DNA of 12,798 bases from DASZTV01 sp036268405 (lineage in GTDB: Bacteria > Actinomycetota > Actinomycetes > JAFAQI01): the NCBI GenBank assembly GCA_036268405.1, contig DATAUF010000051.1, positions 1 through 12,798 on the forward strand, given 5' to 3'. Numbering within the stretch: position 1 is the stretch's first letter; every line of letters begins with the position of its first letter. The position numbers were made by a program, and so were the translations under genes. Of this stretch, positions 7,181 through 12,798 are shown piece by piece. Below the pieces are notes generated by a model that did not search any database, had not been told where the DNA came from, and saw only the letters and a list, made by a program, of their open reading frames with translations.

Positions 7181-7678
7181 TCACTGAAGCTCCAACACAG
7201 TGCGGCCGATCCGGATCTGCGCGCCGGTGCGGACCTCGGTCGGGGTAGTGAGCTTGGCGCCGTCGAGCAGAGTGCCGTTGGTGGAGCCGACGTCCTCAAG
7301 CAGCCAAGCGGCGCCGTTCGGCACGAGCCGAGCATGGCGCTGTGAGGCGTAGTCGTCGCTGATCACGATCGTCGAGTCCTCGGCACGCCCGATCGTGACC
7401 GGCAGCGACGTCAGCGCGAAGGAGGTTCCTGCGAGCGGTCCGTCGACGATCGCCACGCGGGTCGGTGGCTGGGACGGCGTAGCGCTGCGACGAGGCGCGC
7501 GCGGCGGCTTCGGCGCTTTAGCGGCACGTTGCGGGCGGACTCGCGCCGTGCGTGCCTTTGCCTTCGCCGGGCGGACCCCGAACACGTCGTGGCGCACCGC
7601 GACGACCGCTGCGATCACGAATCCCCACAGCAGAATGAGGACGACCGTACGGAGCAGGAAGACAACGGCGACCGGCAA
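7181..7678 (-). CDS. fhaB: Membrane-anchored FHA-domain protein FhaB (FipA-like)
   Basis: A 165-aa protein with an N-terminal membrane helix (about 5-28), a Lys/Arg/Ala/Pro-rich linker (about 36-70) and one C-terminal forkhead-associated domain. The phosphothreonine-binding signature is complete: IGR at 96-98, ASQRHARL at 111-118 and DVGSTNGTLLDG at 129-140. FHA domains bind phosphothreonine peptides, so it should dock PknB-phosphorylated partners to the membrane; in mycobacteria the homologue (about 155 aa) is linked to growth and division. The start is a TTG at 7678, 6 bases after the fhaA stop; it is chosen because it keeps the conserved membrane helix and no in-frame ATG is available. The next gene, pstP, follows after a gap containing a hairpin. 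Confidence 0.92.
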   Translation of the reverse strand: MPVAVVFLLRTVVLILLWGFVIAAVVAVRHDVFGVRPAKAKARTARVRPQRAAKAPKPPRAPRRSATPSQPPTRVAIVDGPLAGTSFALTSLPVTIGRAEDSTIVISDDYASQRHARLVPNGAAWLLEDVGSTNGTLLDGAKLTTPTEVRTGAQIRIGRTVLELQ

Positions 7679-7684
7679 GACAGC

Positions 7685-8434
7685 TCAGCCTTCGTCGCGC
7701 CGGAAGATCAACGTGGAATGACCGATGTCGACCCGGTCGCCGTCGTTCAGCTCGACGCGCTCGGTCGGCACCCCGTTGACGGAGATTCCGTTGGTGGAGC
7801 CGAGATCGACGACGCCGACCCGGCCGTCGCTGTAGCGAACCTCGGCGTGCTTGCGCGAGACGCCGGGGTCGTCCAGGCGCAGGTCGGCCTCGGTGGCGCG
7901 GCCGATGACGGTGACGGCGTGAGTCAGGAAGTACGCCGACTCCTCGTCGCCGACGGAGACGATCAGCCGGGGCCGCAGCGGGTACGCGCCGGCCGGCGCG
8001 GGAGCGGGTGCCGCCTTGCGATCCGAAGGCGCGCTGGCAGCCGCGGGAGCAGGCGGTTCGTCACTGGCGGCGGCGCTGCTGCGAACCCGGAAGACCCCGG
8101 TGCCGATATCGGAACGATGCTCGAAGCCGACCTCGACGGTCCCGACGAAGGAGTAGCCGTTCTCCGCGGCGTGTTCCTTGACCATCGCAGCGAGCTCTTC
8201 ACCGAGCGGCTCGGCCCACTCCTCGAGCCGCCGGTAGTCACGGTCGCCGAGCTCGACGACGTAGATGTTGGGGGCGAGGACCCGGCCACGGGACACAACC
8301 TCCTTGCGGTCGTCGGACTCGCGCTGCAGCGCGCTTGCGATCTCGGCGGGCTGGACCTCGCCTTTGAATACCTTCGCGAACGCTCCTTCGACCAGTCCGC
8401 CGAGGCGGCGTTCGAAGGTCTGCAGGACTCCCAC
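7685..8434 (-). CDS. fhaA: DUF3662/FHA-domain signalling protein FhaA
   Basis: A 249-aa soluble adaptor. The N-terminal DUF3662-type domain (about 1-120) begins with the family's RRLGGLVEGAFAKVFKG pattern (9-25). An Ala/Pro-rich linker follows (about 121-152). The C-terminal FHA domain (about 156-247) has IGR at 177-179, VSRKHAEV at 192-199 and DLGSTNGISVNG at 210-221, all needed for phosphothreonine recognition. In mycobacteria the FHA domain of FhaA binds the PknB-phosphorylated pseudokinase domain of MviN/MurJ, limiting wall synthesis; that is family knowledge, not shown here. The start is GTG 8434, preceded by AAAGGA at 6 bases; a GTG 11 codons upstream would add residues not typical of the family. 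M. tuberculosis FhaA is about twice as long because of a longer linker. First gene of the operon. Confidence 0.93.
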   Translation of the reverse strand: MGVLQTFERRLGGLVEGAFAKVFKGEVQPAEIASALQRESDDRKEVVSRGRVLAPNIYVVELGDRDYRRLEEWAEPLGEELAAMVKEHAAENGYSFVGTVEVGFEHRSDIGTGVFRVRSSAAASDEPPAPAAASAPSDRKAAPAPAPAGAYPLRPRLIVSVGDEESAYFLTHAVTVIGRATEADLRLDDPGVSRKHAEVRYSDGRVGVVDLGSTNGISVNGVPTERVELNDGDRVDIGHSTLIFRRDEG

Positions 8435-8440
8435 GACGCG

Positions 8441-8446
8441 TCCTTT
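8441..8446 (-). promoter_or_regulatory. Ribosome binding site of fhaA
   Basis: AAAGGA on the minus strand, 6 bases upstream of the GTG at 8434. It supports that start over the upstream in-frame GTG at 8467. Confidence 0.6.
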
Positions 8447-8521
8447 CCCGGACTGTCCGCAACGCACGCATGATGGCGTTGGGCGGTTCGCGCCGGCCGC
8501 GTTTGGGCGGCCTGAGGCTTG

Positions 8522-8527
8522 ATCGTA
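8522..8527 (-). promoter_or_regulatory. Possible -10 element for the fhaA-pknB operon
   Basis: TACGAT on the minus strand resembles the actinobacterial TAnnnT -10 box and would give a leader of roughly 80 bases before fhaA. I see no good -35 at the normal spacing, so this is tentative. It lies in the divergent region shared with the tRNA gene. Confidence 0.22.
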
Positions 8528-8552
8528 ACGGGCGGGGCCAACGATGCCTGCG

Positions 8553-8561
8553 TGCTAGCGT
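8553..8561 (+). promoter_or_regulatory. Possible extended -10 promoter of tRNA-Leu
   Basis: TGCTAGCGT combines a TGn extension with a TAnnnT -10 box and ends 13 bases before the mature tRNA 5' end, a plausible distance for a short leader. No clear -35 is present at 16-18 bases upstream, so confidence is low. Confidence 0.28.
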
Positions 8562-8574
8562 GAGCGCTCCCCGC

Positions 8575-8660
8575 GGGCGAGTGGCGGAATGGCAGACGCG
8601 CACGGTTCAGGTCCGTGTGTCCGTAAGGACGTGGGGGTTCAACTCCCCCCTCGCCCACCA
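8575..8660 (+). tRNA. tRNA-Leu (anticodon CAG), CCA encoded
   Basis: All arms can be folded by eye. The acceptor strand GGGCGAG (8575-8581) pairs with CTCGCCC (8650-8656), followed by discriminator A and encoded CCA (8658-8660). The anticodon stem CACGG/CCGTG encloses TTCAGGT, giving anticodon CAG, which reads CUG leucine codons. A long class II variable arm (GTCC-GTAA-GGAC) and a T arm GGGGG-TTCAACT-CCCCC confirm a leucine-type tRNA. It is transcribed away from fhaA. From memory, M. tuberculosis also has a leucine tRNA next to fhaA, which suggests old synteny. The 3' end overlaps a small CCATC-CACA-GATGG hairpin (8658-8671). Confidence 0.96.
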
Positions 8661-8705
8661 TCCACAGATGGCAGTTGACCTGCAGTTTCTGTCGCTGGTA
8701 GTTCG

Positions 8706-8780
8706 TACCGTCGCCTCCAAGGCCACGTCGCGCCAGGGTCCGCCGCGGCGGATGAGCTCGGTCTTGTAGGACCCGACGGT
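8706..8780 (-). pseudogene. Remnant of an IS3-family transposase (OrfB, integrase core C-terminal part)
   Basis: One minus-strand frame reads TVGSYKTELIRRGGPWRDVA and continues for a few residues. This matches the part of IS3-family DDE transposases just after the final catalytic glutamate (family pattern ...AES-x3-YKTELI-x4-PWR-x2-D...). The residue aligned with the catalytic Glu is a proline, the preceding sequence does not fit the family, and the usual WVDWFNxRRLH segment that should follow is missing. It is therefore a fragment of about 25 codons, not a gene. No terminal inverted repeats or target duplications could be seen around it. The match rests on memory of the family pattern. Confidence 0.5.
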
Positions 8781-9289
8781 GGCCGGGTGACTCAGGTAAT
8801 CGAGTCTCCGGACACGCCGGGACGGCTCAGTTCGGCGAGGGCGCCGGGCTGATTGTGCACCTCAACACGTGGCGGGAGGTCGGCGGCGTCTTCGCCGATA
8901 GAGCGCGACGCTACGGCTGGCCAGCGCCCGCCTCTCTTGTCCCGCAGACTGTCGGCCGGTACGAAGTCCTCCGTCCGTAGCGAGCGTCCGGATGACCCTG
9001 CAAGATCGCCGCGCAACCCGCATGCAATCGCGGATCTACCCACCTGGTGATCCGCCCCGAGATGCCTTACTACAACGCCGCTGGCGCAAGATCATGTTGG
9101 GCCGTGGGGCCTCGCCGCCCGTCGCTCAACACTGGATGGTCGGAGAACAGGATCTCGACTTGGGCGTACTCGCTCGTCGAGCTCGCCTTGGTGGCGCCGA
9201 CAACGGGTCGCTGTCGCCCGCGCTGGCGACGCCGGACCGGTGGACAAGCTCCGATCGATCAACTGGACTGTGACCTCCGCGCCAAGTCC

Positions 9290-9295
9290 AAGGAG
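9290..9295 (+). promoter_or_regulatory. Ribosome binding site of the 9303 gene
   Basis: AAGGAG lies 7 bases before ATG 9303 and 4 bases before the adjacent in-frame ATG 9300. The spacing favours 9303, and both are better than the GTG at 9240, which has no such site. Confidence 0.6.
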
Positions 9296-9302
9296 ATGCA
9301 TG

Positions 9303-9989
9303 ATGACCCTCGGTCTTTGGGGCGGCATCCTCGTAATCCTCGTGGTCGCGGCGCTCTTCGGCGTTCTGTATTACTTCTTGAAGCGAAACCTAAGAAACCA
9401 CGAGGCCGATGCAGTAGCGCTCAGTGCTTGGGCGACCGACCACGGCTACACCTATGTCGAGCGCGACGACCAGACCTGGACCAAACGGTGGCACTTCTTT
9501 CCCTTCGGGACTGGCGATCCGCAGCACGCGGACCACGTCGTTTCGGGCAAGTATGGCGACCTAGAGTTCGCAGCGTTCGACTACAACTTCACCAACTACG
9601 GAGCGACCGGATCGGGCTCGTCCTCTGCGACGTTGCATTTTGCGATGGTCGTCGTGAAACTTGCACAGTCGGTGCCGTACTTCGATGCGCGCAAACGCCA
9701 ACATCACCTTCTGCCGCCACACGAGGCCAACGAGTTTGCGTTGGGCGACAAGGCGTTCGACGATAAGTACATCGTCCACGCCGATGACCAGACCTACGCA
9801 ACATCCGCTCTCGTCCCTTCGCTGCTAGCAATGATCGTCAGCCAAAAGCTGCAAGGAATCCACGTCGTTGATGGACGGCTGTTCGCCTGGGTGGACCAGA
9901 CCCACAACAAGGTGGCCACGCTGCCGGGACGACTCGCGGCAATCGTCGAAGGTGCAGCAGCACTGCCGAGCGCACCCGGCGCATCCTGA
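9303..9989 (+). CDS. Membrane-anchored protein of unknown function
   Basis: A 228-aa protein I do not recognise. Residues 4-26 form a strong N-terminal membrane helix (LWGGILVILVVAALFGVLYYF) followed by basic KRNLR, which predicts a single-pass anchor with the remainder cytoplasmic. The soluble part contains WATDHGYTYVERDD (43-56), GDLEFAAFDYNFTNYG (85-100) and a beta-strand-rich stretch LHFAMVVVKL (111-120). This layout, a short membrane lead, a 'W-A-x-x-x-G-Y' segment and then a strand-turn reading 'F-D-Y', resembles small actinobacterial uncharacterised membrane proteins, but I assign no family. The start is set by the AAGGAG site; GTG 9240 is an alternative. It stands alone between a degenerate region and the propeller gene, and its codon use looks less GC-biased than the signalling operon, so acquisition is possible. 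Confidence 0.75.
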   Translation: MTLGLWGGILVILVVAALFGVLYYFLKRNLRNHEADAVALSAWATDHGYTYVERDDQTWTKRWHFFPFGTGDPQHADHVVSGKYGDLEFAAFDYNFTNYGATGSGSSSATLHFAMVVVKLAQSVPYFDARKRQHHLLPPHEANEFALGDKAFDDKYIVHADDQTYATSALVPSLLAMIVSQKLQGIHVVDGRLFAWVDQTHNKVATLPGRLAAIVEGAAALPSAPGAS

Positions 9990-10168
9990 ACGACAGCGGA
10001 CTGATCACCGAGGCGCACTGTCCTCCGCGCGCATCGACCATTTGTCGCAGCTCTGCGTTGAGTCCGTTGATCACATCTCACAAGGCGTGAGCGAAATCGA
10101 CCGGATCCTCGTACTCGCATCCAGCGCGTCACAAATCGGCGTGAAGCCGCACTTAGTCACATTTCGCT

Positions 10169-12622
10169 ATGGGCCTGGCCGCGTCGCGACCGGACACTCA
10201 AGGCATGGGCCGTGGTGCACGACAGCGGCTCGGGCTGCTCGCGGCCGCCTTCGTTGTTGCGGCGCTTGTCACGGCGGTCGTTCCGACCGTCGCGATCGGC
10301 ACCCCCCTGAGCCAGGACCGCCGAGCGCAGTCCGCGGGCTCCGAGCCCGACCCGCTCGGCTACACCAGCTTTCAGGGTGGTCCCGCGCACCTCGGGTTCA
10401 ATGGCTCACGCCTCGGGCGGCATCTCACGCGCGCCTGGACCTTCCACGCTCGCGCTGCGACGTCCACCCCGCTGGTCGTGGGCAATCGCGTGTTCGTCTC
10501 CTACGGCGTGCCCACGGAGAACGGCTCGGGTCAGGAGGACTCGGCCGAGCTCGTCGCGTTGTCGGCGCGGACCGGGCGCAAGCTGTGGGGACCCGTGCCG
10601 TTGCACCGCTCTGCTCCGGCGAGCCCTCTCGCCTATCTCGACGGCACGCTGTTCACCAACTCCCTCGGCATCGTCCAGGCGTGGAACCCGGTGACCGGGT
10701 CCTTGAAGTGGGCGACCCATGCGGCGATCAGCGAAGAGACGGCATCCTCGTACGACGCGATTGCCGCAGGCGACGACGCAGTCGTTGTCCTCGATCCTCT
10801 CCAGCAGGCGATGACTGACTTGGACCCAGCCACCGGTGCGATTCGGTGGGTTGCGCACGATGACAACTTCTTCTATCAGTCGATGCCGAGCATCAGCGCG
10901 GGCGTTGTCTCGATCGCCGCGGGCTGCGAGGCGAGGGGTTACTCGCTGAAGACCGGCGTTGCGCTTTGGCGGGTCCGAGGGCCGAACGCCGACACGTCCT
11001 GCCCCTCGGGCAACCAGGCGCCGCCGCCGATTCATGCCGGAGCGGTCTACGTGATGGGCACGCCTTACGGCATCGACGTCGCGCCGAAGACCGGCAAGAC
11101 CGTGCGTAGCGATGTTCCCGGCACGCCGTCATATGCCGGAAAGAACGAGTACTGGATCTCCAGCGGCGCATTGCACGGAGTCGTACTGCCCTCGGAACCG
11201 CACGTCTGGTCGACGCTTGATCGTCATCTTGCGGGCCTGCCGTTCGTGGCCGGTCGAACGGTCATCGCCGGGTCGGGCGATCTGGGCCGGGTCAGCGGCT
11301 ACGCGACCGGGTCCGGACGACGGCTGTGGACGATGCACCCGCCGGCCGCGTCGCAGGCGGACCCGCAGGAGATCCCGTCGGCCTCGCTCGTCGTCGGCGA
11401 CGGCACTCTTCTGGTCGACAACAGCACGGTGATCACCGCCTATCAGGGCGTTGATCGGCGGCCACCCGCGGCAAATCGTCCAGCGCCCGCGCCGATGGTA
11501 CGGATCCCCAGCTCGCTGGTTCCCGTACTCGGAACCTCGTGGACCGGCGTCTACGGCGACGTGCGTAACGACGACGACAACCCGGCCGAGATCGTCGGCC
11601 CGCCCTACCAGCTGTTGTGGACCGCCGACATCGGCCTGCCGGCCACCCCTCCGGTGATCCTTCCAGGCGGGGTGTTCGTCCTCGTCGACACCGGCATCCT
11701 GCCGGGCGCCCGGCTTTACGGTTTCAGCACGGCGACCGGGCTTCCGCTGTGGCCGCCGGTCGACGTGCCGGCGGTCGACACGCATGAGTACCTGACCGCG
11801 AGCGATGGGGTGCTTGTCGTCGACTCGGGATTTCTGGAGACGACCGCGGTCTCGGCGGCTACCGGCACAGTGCTCTGGTCGCACGACGACGCACCGGAGG
11901 CGCCGCCCTTGGCGATCGGTGGGGTGGTGATCCAAGGAACGTTGGTGACCGACCTGCTCACCGGCGCGGACCTGACCCAGCTCGTCACCCCGCTGGATGA
12001 CTACGCCGTGGGGATGCCGGTTTTCGCGAACGGCTACTTGTTCATGAACGGCAGCTGCGACCGGATGTACCGGTTCAGCGGCACAAACCTGGACTGGGCC
12101 TACACCACCGGCTGCTACGGCGGCTCGCTCACCACGTTGGCGTATGAGCAGGGAAGACTCATCGGAGAAGGCGACTTCGGCGACAAGCTGGTGCACTCAC
12201 CCGCCACCGGCCAGGTGGTCGGAGCACTCGGCAGCTCCTTCCTGCCGACCTCCGCCGGCAACACCGTCTTCGTCACCGACGGGCCTCGGATCGTTGCTGA
12301 ACACAAGCTCACCAATCGCATCGACTGGACCTACAAGATGCCGGCGCATCTCGCGAGACCGGTCGAAGTGACCGGTCACACCCTGCTGGCGATTGACCGC
12401 CACGGTGACCTCGTCGCACTCGACGCGATCACCGGCCAGAAGGAGTGGTCGACGACGATCGCCGGGTACTCGGGGTCGCTGTACGCGGTCGACGGCGGAC
12501 AGGGACTCGCGGCTGCGCAGGGCGTGCTGGTGGTCCCGACGGGCCGCGGCGTGACGGTGCTTCGAGGCACCGGCGGAGTCACCGACTTGCTCCCGCCGGT
12601 CGCCATTCCACCCACGAGCTAG
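10169..12622 (+). CDS. Secreted PQQ-type beta-propeller repeat protein
   Basis: An 817-aa protein with a signal peptide (best seen from M13: basic GRGARQR, then a hydrophobic stretch to about residue 43) and no other membrane segment. The mature part is a chain of PQQ-like (BamB-type) blades with the hallmark [LV]xAxxxxTGxxxW: examples are LVALSARTGRKLW (128-140), WNPVTGSLKW, LDPATGAIRW, YSLKTGVALW, FSTATGLPLW, VSAATGTVLW and LVALDAITGQKEW. About a dozen blades fall in two sets, each opened by a similar lead-in, with a Pro/Ala-rich linker (PPAANRPAPAP) between, so two propellers in tandem are likely. No PQQ cofactor or alcohol dehydrogenase residues are evident; such folds often serve as extracytoplasmic binding scaffolds. 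ATG 10169 lacks a ribosome site; ATG 10205 is an equally good start with a cleaner signal peptide. Confidence 0.85.
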   Translation: MGLAASRPDTQGMGRGARQRLGLLAAAFVVAALVTAVVPTVAIGTPLSQDRRAQSAGSEPDPLGYTSFQGGPAHLGFNGSRLGRHLTRAWTFHARAATSTPLVVGNRVFVSYGVPTENGSGQEDSAELVALSARTGRKLWGPVPLHRSAPASPLAYLDGTLFTNSLGIVQAWNPVTGSLKWATHAAISEETASSYDAIAAGDDAVVVLDPLQQAMTDLDPATGAIRWVAHDDNFFYQSMPSISAGVVSIAAGCEARGYSLKTGVALWRVRGPNADTSCPSGNQAPPPIHAGAVYVMGTPYGIDVAPKTGKTVRSDVPGTPSYAGKNEYWISSGALHGVVLPSEPHVWSTLDRHLAGLPFVAGRTVIAGSGDLGRVSGYATGSGRRLWTMHPPAASQADPQEIPSASLVVGDGTLLVDNSTVITAYQGVDRRPPAANRPAPAPMVRIPSSLVPVLGTSWTGVYGDVRNDDDNPAEIVGPPYQLLWTADIGLPATPPVILPGGVFVLVDTGILPGARLYGFSTATGLPLWPPVDVPAVDTHEYLTASDGVLVVDSGFLETTAVSAATGTVLWSHDDAPEAPPLAIGGVVIQGTLVTDLLTGADLTQLVTPLDDYAVGMPVFANGYLFMNGSCDRMYRFSGTNLDWAYTTGCYGGSLTTLAYEQGRLIGEGDFGDKLVHSPATGQVVGALGSSFLPTSAGNTVFVTDGPRIVAEHKLTNRIDWTYKMPAHLARPVEVTGHTLLAIDRHGDLVALDAITGQKEWSTTIAGYSGSLYAVDGGQGLAAAQGVLVVPTGRGVTVLRGTGGVTDLLPPVAIPPTS

Positions 12623-12798
12623 CTGTCGTAGCTGTTGGAATCGGAGTGGAGATGTTCCGGACACCACGGGTTGGCCGGTACGCCGGCGCATGCGTCCTTC
12701 ATCGACTTCAAGTTCGCGGACGCGGGATTCTCGATCGCGGGGTGGCCGTGACCGCGCGTCGCGCCCGGGAGCGGATGCATGACGATCTTGGTCTGCCG
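12619..12798 (-). CDS. Unknown protein, C-terminal 59 residues (5' part outside window)
   Basis: A minus-strand frame is open from the window edge to a TAG at 12621-12619. It reads RQTKIVMHPLPGATRGHG at the visible start and ends HSDSNSYDS. Third-position GC is higher (about 50 of 59 codons) than in the competing plus-strand frame beginning at ATG 12652, which supports the minus frame. Two cysteines (DACAG and NPWCPEH) and the hydrophilic composition would fit a secreted or surface protein, but no family is recognised. Its stop interlocks with that of the propeller gene, so the two converge. Confidence 0.55.
   Translation of the reverse strand, partial: RQTKIVMHPLPGATRGHGHPAIENPASANLKSMKDACAGVPANPWCPEHLHSDSNSYDS

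Larger units (their letters stand above)
8661..9299. other. Long region without a convincing intact gene, 3' of tRNA-Leu
   Basis: About 640 bases between the tRNA and the next credible gene. Several short frames are open on both strands (for example 8792-9043 minus and 8992-9273 plus), but none shows a recognisable full domain, a good ribosome site and consistent codon use. The one recognisable piece is a transposase remnant at 8706-8780. A short ACT-like stretch (EVHNQPGALAEL) is present in the minus-strand frame ending at 8792. The whole looks like decayed or inserted DNA, a common fate of sequence 3' of tRNA genes. Confidence 0.6.

Noticed and set aside
7153..7335. 61-residue N-terminal extension of pstP
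   Set aside because: Arg/Ser-rich sequence overlapping fhaB, with no family likeness; PP2C sequence begins just after 7128.
8658..8671. CCATC-CACA-GATGG hairpin as a tRNA terminator
   Set aside because: The stem is only five pairs, uses the encoded CCA end and has no T-run after it.
9047..9766. 239-aa plus-strand frame overlapping the 9303 gene
   Set aside because: Arg-rich and without domains; the 9303 frame has the ribosome site, the membrane helix and a balanced protein composition.
10077..10091. CTCAC-AAGGC-GTGAG hairpin before the propeller gene
   Set aside because: Short stem without a T-run, promoter link or operator likeness; chance is adequate explanation.
9868..10818. 316-aa plus-strand frame across the end of the 9303 gene and the start of the propeller gene
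   Set aside because: It overlaps both better-supported genes in another frame and reads as Arg/Ser-rich shadow sequence.
11129..12196. 355-aa open frame antisense to the propeller gene
   Set aside because: Composition is typical of antisense reading of high-GC coding DNA (Arg/Gly/Val-rich, no domain), while the opposite strand shows clear repeats.
1..12798. CRISPR arrays or tandem repeats
   Set aside because: No evenly spaced direct repeats were seen; the only repetition is protein-level (PASTA and PQQ-type blades).

Overview
The window comes from a high-GC actinobacterium. The evidence is the GC-rich third codon positions, frequent GTG/TTG starts, and the cell-growth signalling cluster fhaA-fhaB-pstP-rodA-pbpA-(kinase)-pknB. 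That cluster is the signature Ser/Thr-phosphorylation operon of Actinobacteria (as in Mycobacterium and Streptomyces). I cannot name the genus from the sequence.

Layout. Positions 1-192 hold the 3' end of a LuxR-type regulator on the + strand. Positions 202-8434 hold seven tightly packed minus-strand genes, transcribed fhaA, fhaB, pstP, rodA, pbpA, a pseudokinase-PASTA gene, pknB. Three successive junctions (pstP/rodA, rodA/pbpA, pbpA/pseudokinase) are 4-base start/stop overlaps. Divergent from fhaA lies tRNA-Leu(CAG) at 8575-8660. Positions 8661-9299 are a degenerate stretch with a short IS3-family transposase remnant. Then come an unrecognised membrane-anchored protein (9303-9989, +) and a secreted PQQ-type beta-propeller protein (10169-12622, +). 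The window closes with the C-terminal end of an unknown minus-strand gene (12619-12798), whose stop codon interlocks with that of the propeller gene.

How the genes work together. PknB has an outer PASTA sensor that is expected to bind peptidoglycan fragments or lipid II. It phosphorylates cytoplasmic partners, PstP reverses this, FhaA and FhaB read phosphothreonines, and RodA with PbpA forms the SEDS glycosyltransferase/transpeptidase pair that builds wall. The odd member is the gene in the slot that mycobacteria fill with the active kinase pknA. Here it encodes a protein with a clear kinase-like layout that has lost the VAIK lysine, the HRD aspartate, the metal-binding Asn and the DFG aspartate, plus nearly the whole activation loop. 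It keeps a membrane anchor and carries one PASTA domain of its own. PknB next to it has three PASTA domains rather than the four of the M. tuberculosis protein. A PASTA-bearing pseudokinase co-translated with PknB is the most interesting object here: a candidate allosteric partner, co-receptor or scaffold.
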